From NCBI GenBank assembly GCA_035649175.1, contig DASRKB010000033.1, positions 1-64,000 of the forward strand: a stretch of DNA of 64,000 nucleotides, given 5' to 3'. Under the pieces are notes generated by a model that saw nothing but the letters and a program-made list of their open reading frames with translations, ran no database searches and was not told where the DNA came from. This stretch comes from SCGC-AG-212-J23 sp035649175. Its GTDB lineage: Bacteria; Pseudomonadota; Gammaproteobacteria; Burkholderiales; SG8-39. Numbering within the stretch: position 1 is the stretch's first letter; every line of letters begins with the position of its first letter. Positions 61,860 to 64,000 of the stretch are shown here, in pieces. The translations under genes and the position numbers were made by a program.

Positions 61860-62561
61860 TCACACTCCTAGATAGCGGTGCCATAGGCCACGGTCGGCGT
61901 CGAGGGCCGCAGAGGTCCCCTGCCAGGCGACCCGGCCGCGCTCGATGATGGTGTGCCGGTCGGCGAGGCGCACCAGGCGCTCGACGTACTTGTCGATGAC
62001 GAGGATGGTCTGGCCGGCCGTGCGCAGGCGCTCGAGGCACTTCCAGATCTCCTCGCGCACGAGCGGCGCGAGGCCTTCGGTCGCCTCGTCGAGGATCAGG
62101 AGGTGCGGGTTGGTGACGAGCGCCCGGCCGATGGCGAGCATCTGCTGCTCCCCGCCGGAGAGCTGGTTCCCCATGTTGTCCTTGCGCCTCTCCAGGTTCG
62201 GAAACATTTCGAGCACCCGCGCGGGCGTCCAGGGATCCCGGCGGCTGGCCCGGTTGCCGGCGAACGCCTCGAGGTGCTCGCGCACGCTGAGGTTGGGAAA
62301 GATCTGCCGCCCCTCGGGCACGAGCGCGATGCCTGCCCGCGCGATGCGATCGGGCGCTCCGCGCTCGATGCGCTCGCCGCGGAAGGTGATCGCGCCGCCC
62401 CTCGCCGGCGTGAGGCCCAGGATCGAGCGCACGGTGGTCGTCTTCCCCATGCCGTTGCGGCCAAGCAGGGTGCTCACTTGTCCTTCGAGAATCTCGAAGG
62501 AAATGCCGAAGAGCACCTGGCTTGCGCCGTAGGCGGTCTCGAGGCTCTCAACGCGCAACAA
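61860..62561 (-). CDS. ABC transporter ATPase (LivF-like), second importer
   Basis: 233-residue ATPase with Walker A GRNGMGKTTT near residue 33, signature QLSGGEQQMLAIG near 133, Walker B LLILDEATEGLAP near 153 and IDKYVERLV near 187, where the usual VEQ is replaced by VIDKYV. The start is a TTG overlapping the LivG-like gene by 14 bases. An ATPase of the branched-chain amino-acid/organic-acid importer type. Confidence 0.92.
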   Translation of the reverse strand: MLRVESLETAYGASQVLFGISFEILEGQVSTLLGRNGMGKTTTVRSILGLTPARGGAITFRGERIERGAPDRIARAGIALVPEGRQIFPNLSVREHLEAFAGNRASRRDPWTPARVLEMFPNLERRKDNMGNQLSGGEQQMLAIGRALVTNPHLLILDEATEGLAPLVREEIWKCLERLRTAGQTILVIDKYVERLVRLADRHTIIERGRVAWQGTSAALDADRGLWHRYLGV

Positions 62562-63294
62562 CTTCGTCCCCCAGGTAGGCGCGCTTCACCTCGGCGTTGG
62601 CCCGAATCTCCTGCGGCGCGCCGCTCGCGACGATGCGGCCGTTGACCAGCACCGAGATGCGCTCGGCGAGGCGGAACACCGCGTCCATGTCGTGCTCCAC
62701 GAGCAGCACCGTCACCTGTTCGCGGATGCGCTCGATGAGCGCGATCATGCGCTGCGACTCCTCCGGGCCCATGCCGGCCATCGGCTCGTCGAGCAGGACG
62801 AGCTTCGGGTGCGTCGCGAGCGCGAGCCCCACCTCGAGCGCGCGCTGGTCGCCGTGCGCCAGGGTCATCGCGAGATGCTCCTTCTTGTCCTGAAGCCCGA
62901 CCAGGGAAGCGAGCTGCGCGGCTTCCTCGAACAGCGCCTTCTCCTCCGCCACCGGCCTCCAGAACGAGAGGCTCGAGCCGCTGCGCGCCTGCACCGCGAG
63001 GGCGAGGTTCTCGAGCACGCTGAAGCGCCGGAAGATGCTGGTGATCTGGTAGCTGCGCGCCAGCCCCGCCTTCACGCGCATGTGCTGCGGCTGCTGAGTT
63101 ACCGAGTGTCCCTGAAAGAGAATCTCCCCGGCGTCCGCGGGCAGGCTGCCCGATACCTGGGCGATCAGCGTTGTCTTGCCGGCGCCGTTCGGGCCGATGA
63201 GGGCGTGTACCTCGCCGGCTTTCACCGAAAGGCTCACGCGGTCGACCGCCACCACGCCGCCGAAATGCTTGGTGAGCTCCTTTATCTCAAGCAT
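62548..63294 (-). CDS. ABC transporter ATPase (LivG-like), second importer
   Basis: 248-residue ATPase. Walker A GPNGAGKTTL near residue 36, RSYQITSIFRRFSVLENLALA near 78, the degenerate signature LAHGDQRALEVGLALA near 142, Walker B LVLLDEPMAGMGP near 162 and VEHDMDAVF near 193. Overlaps the upstream permease gene by eight bases. Sequence differs clearly from the first importer's LivG-like protein, so it is a separate system. Confidence 0.93.
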   Translation of the reverse strand: MLEIKELTKHFGGVVAVDRVSLSVKAGEVHALIGPNGAGKTTLIAQVSGSLPADAGEILFQGHSVTQQPQHMRVKAGLARSYQITSIFRRFSVLENLALAVQARSGSSLSFWRPVAEEKALFEEAAQLASLVGLQDKKEHLAMTLAHGDQRALEVGLALATHPKLVLLDEPMAGMGPEESQRMIALIERIREQVTVLLVEHDMDAVFRLAERISVLVNGRIVASGAPQEIRANAEVKRAYLGDEVVAR

Positions 63295-64000
63295 GGCGTC
63301 GCCTGGCGAGGAGGCCCGCGATGCCCTGCGGCGCGAAGAGCACGATCGCGAGCAGAATCACCCCGACCGGGAGCTGCCAGTGCAGCGCGTACGCTCCCAG
63401 CCACTCGCTCCCCGAGAGCGCTTCCTCGAGGGTGAGCAGAACCACGGCGCCGATCGGTCCGCCCCAGAAGCGGCCCACGCCACCGAGGATCACCATGATC
63501 ATCAGCGTGCCCGACTGCACCCAGTGCAGCAGGCCGGGCCCCACATAGCTCGACTGGTTCGCGATGAGCGCGCCCGCGAGCCCGGCGATGGCGCCGGAGA
63601 TGACGAAACAGGCGAGCTTGTAGCCGTACACCGGGTAGCCAATGGCGGCGGCGCGTGTTTCATTCTCGCGGATAGCGCCGATGACGCGGCCGAAACGCGA
63701 TTGGATGATGCGGTGCAGGAGGTACAGGACCGCGACAAGAAGCACGAGCACTACGTAGTACCAGGCGATCTCGTTGCGCAGGTCGAGCCCGAGCCCGGTC
63801 GAGCGGCCCGGCATGGACAGCCCATCGTCGCCGCCGTACTCCTTCAGCGAGACGAACACGTAGTACATCATCTGCGCGAAGGCGAGCGTGATCATGATGA
63901 AGTACACGCCGCGCGTGCGCAGCGACATCGCGCCGATGACGAGCGCGGCGAGCGCCGCGACCGCAACCGCCGCCGGCCACGCGAGCCATGCGCTGCGCAC
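63287..64000 (-). CDS. ABC transporter permease (LivM-like), second importer, partial
   Basis: Carboxy-terminal 237 residues of a LivM-type permease; the N terminus lies beyond the window end. It has RTRGVYFIMITLAFAQMMYY, ENETRAAAIGYPVYGYKLACF and GGVGRFWGGPIGA, typical of LivM. It forms an overlapping unit with the two ATPase genes. The in-frame GTG at the window edge is probably internal, because LivM proteins are about 320 residues. Confidence 0.92.
   Translation of the reverse strand: MRSAWLAWPAAVAVAALAALVIGAMSLRTRGVYFIMITLAFAQMMYYVFVSLKEYGGDDGLSMPGRSTGLGLDLRNEIAWYYVVLVLLVAVLYLLHRIIQSRFGRVIGAIRENETRAAAIGYPVYGYKLACFVISGAIAGLAGALIANQSSYVGPGLLHWVQSGTLMIMVILGGVGRFWGGPIGAVVLLTLEEALSGSEWLGAYALHWQLPVGVILLAIVLFAPQGIAGLLARRRHA

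Overview
The window is about 64 kb of high-GC proteobacterial chromosome. It begins at the start codon of tuf and carries the complete S10-spc-alpha ribosomal protein block in the proteobacterial order. Most r-proteins look betaproteobacterial (for example the 37-residue L36 and the ends of S4 and RpoA). This fits an uncultivated or soil/aquifer betaproteobacterium (Burkholderiales-like) with a large aromatic and organic-acid catabolic repertoire. Genes are packed very tightly, with many ATGA, GTGA, TTGA or TAATG stop/start overlaps and no gene-free stretch above 300 bases. I saw no rRNA, tRNA, transposase or CRISPR array.

Layout. (1) 1-15383, plus strand: tuf, rpsJ to rpsQ (S10 block), rplN to rpmJ with secY and infA (spc block), then rpsM-rpsK-rpsD-rpoA-rplQ (alpha block) behind a near-consensus promoter at 12441-12470. 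A short-chain dehydrogenase is translationally coupled to rplQ. (2) 16180-25525, minus strand: a seven-gene unit with two tandem IorA-type 2-ketoacid:ferredoxin oxidoreductase alpha subunits, one IorB-type subunit, gentisate 1,2-dioxygenase, an arylformamidase-like hydrolase, a transglutaminase-like protein and a glycerate/hydroxypyruvate (MOFRL) enzyme. A LysR gene is transcribed divergently. (3) 26494-36290, minus strand: a ten-gene unit of TetR regulator, long-chain-type acyl-CoA synthetase, a complete branched-chain-amino-acid-type ABC importer and a complete TRAP importer. (4) 36354-41204, plus strand: three MetE-C-like zinc thiol alkyltransferases, a stand-alone flavin monooxygenase related to salicylyl-CoA hydroxylase, and the alkylation-repair glycosylase Tag. 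(5) 41242-43996: an OmpA lipoprotein, an IlvD/Edd dehydratase and a YbaN-like protein. (6) 44050-50776: MarR, crotonase-like protein, acyl-CoA dehydrogenase, 2-aminobenzoate/benzoate-type CoA ligase, RidA and a flavin monooxygenase/Old-Yellow-Enzyme fusion. This matches the CoA-dependent aerobic 2-aminobenzoate (anthranilate) pathway known from Azoarcus evansii. (7) 50828-54975: a small secreted protein with a four-domain rhodanese protein, an ACT-domain protein, an SDR and a DapA-family enzyme. (8) 55006-61829: mandelate-dehydrogenase-like flavoprotein, 3-hydroxybenzoate 6-hydroxylase-like protein, HupE, a Rieske dioxygenase alpha/beta pair, UbiX, a luciferase-like flavoprotein and a small FPASDP protein. 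(9) 61860-64000: part of a second ABC importer, cut by the window end.

Taken together, the accessory genes import organic acids, activate them to CoA thioesters and oxidise aromatic rings. Gentisate is a plausible meeting point, because both a 3-hydroxybenzoate 6-hydroxylase and a gentisate dioxygenase are present. The least explained module is the three-MetE-like / flavin monooxygenase / Tag cluster. All functional assignments rest on motif recognition by eye. No database search was run.
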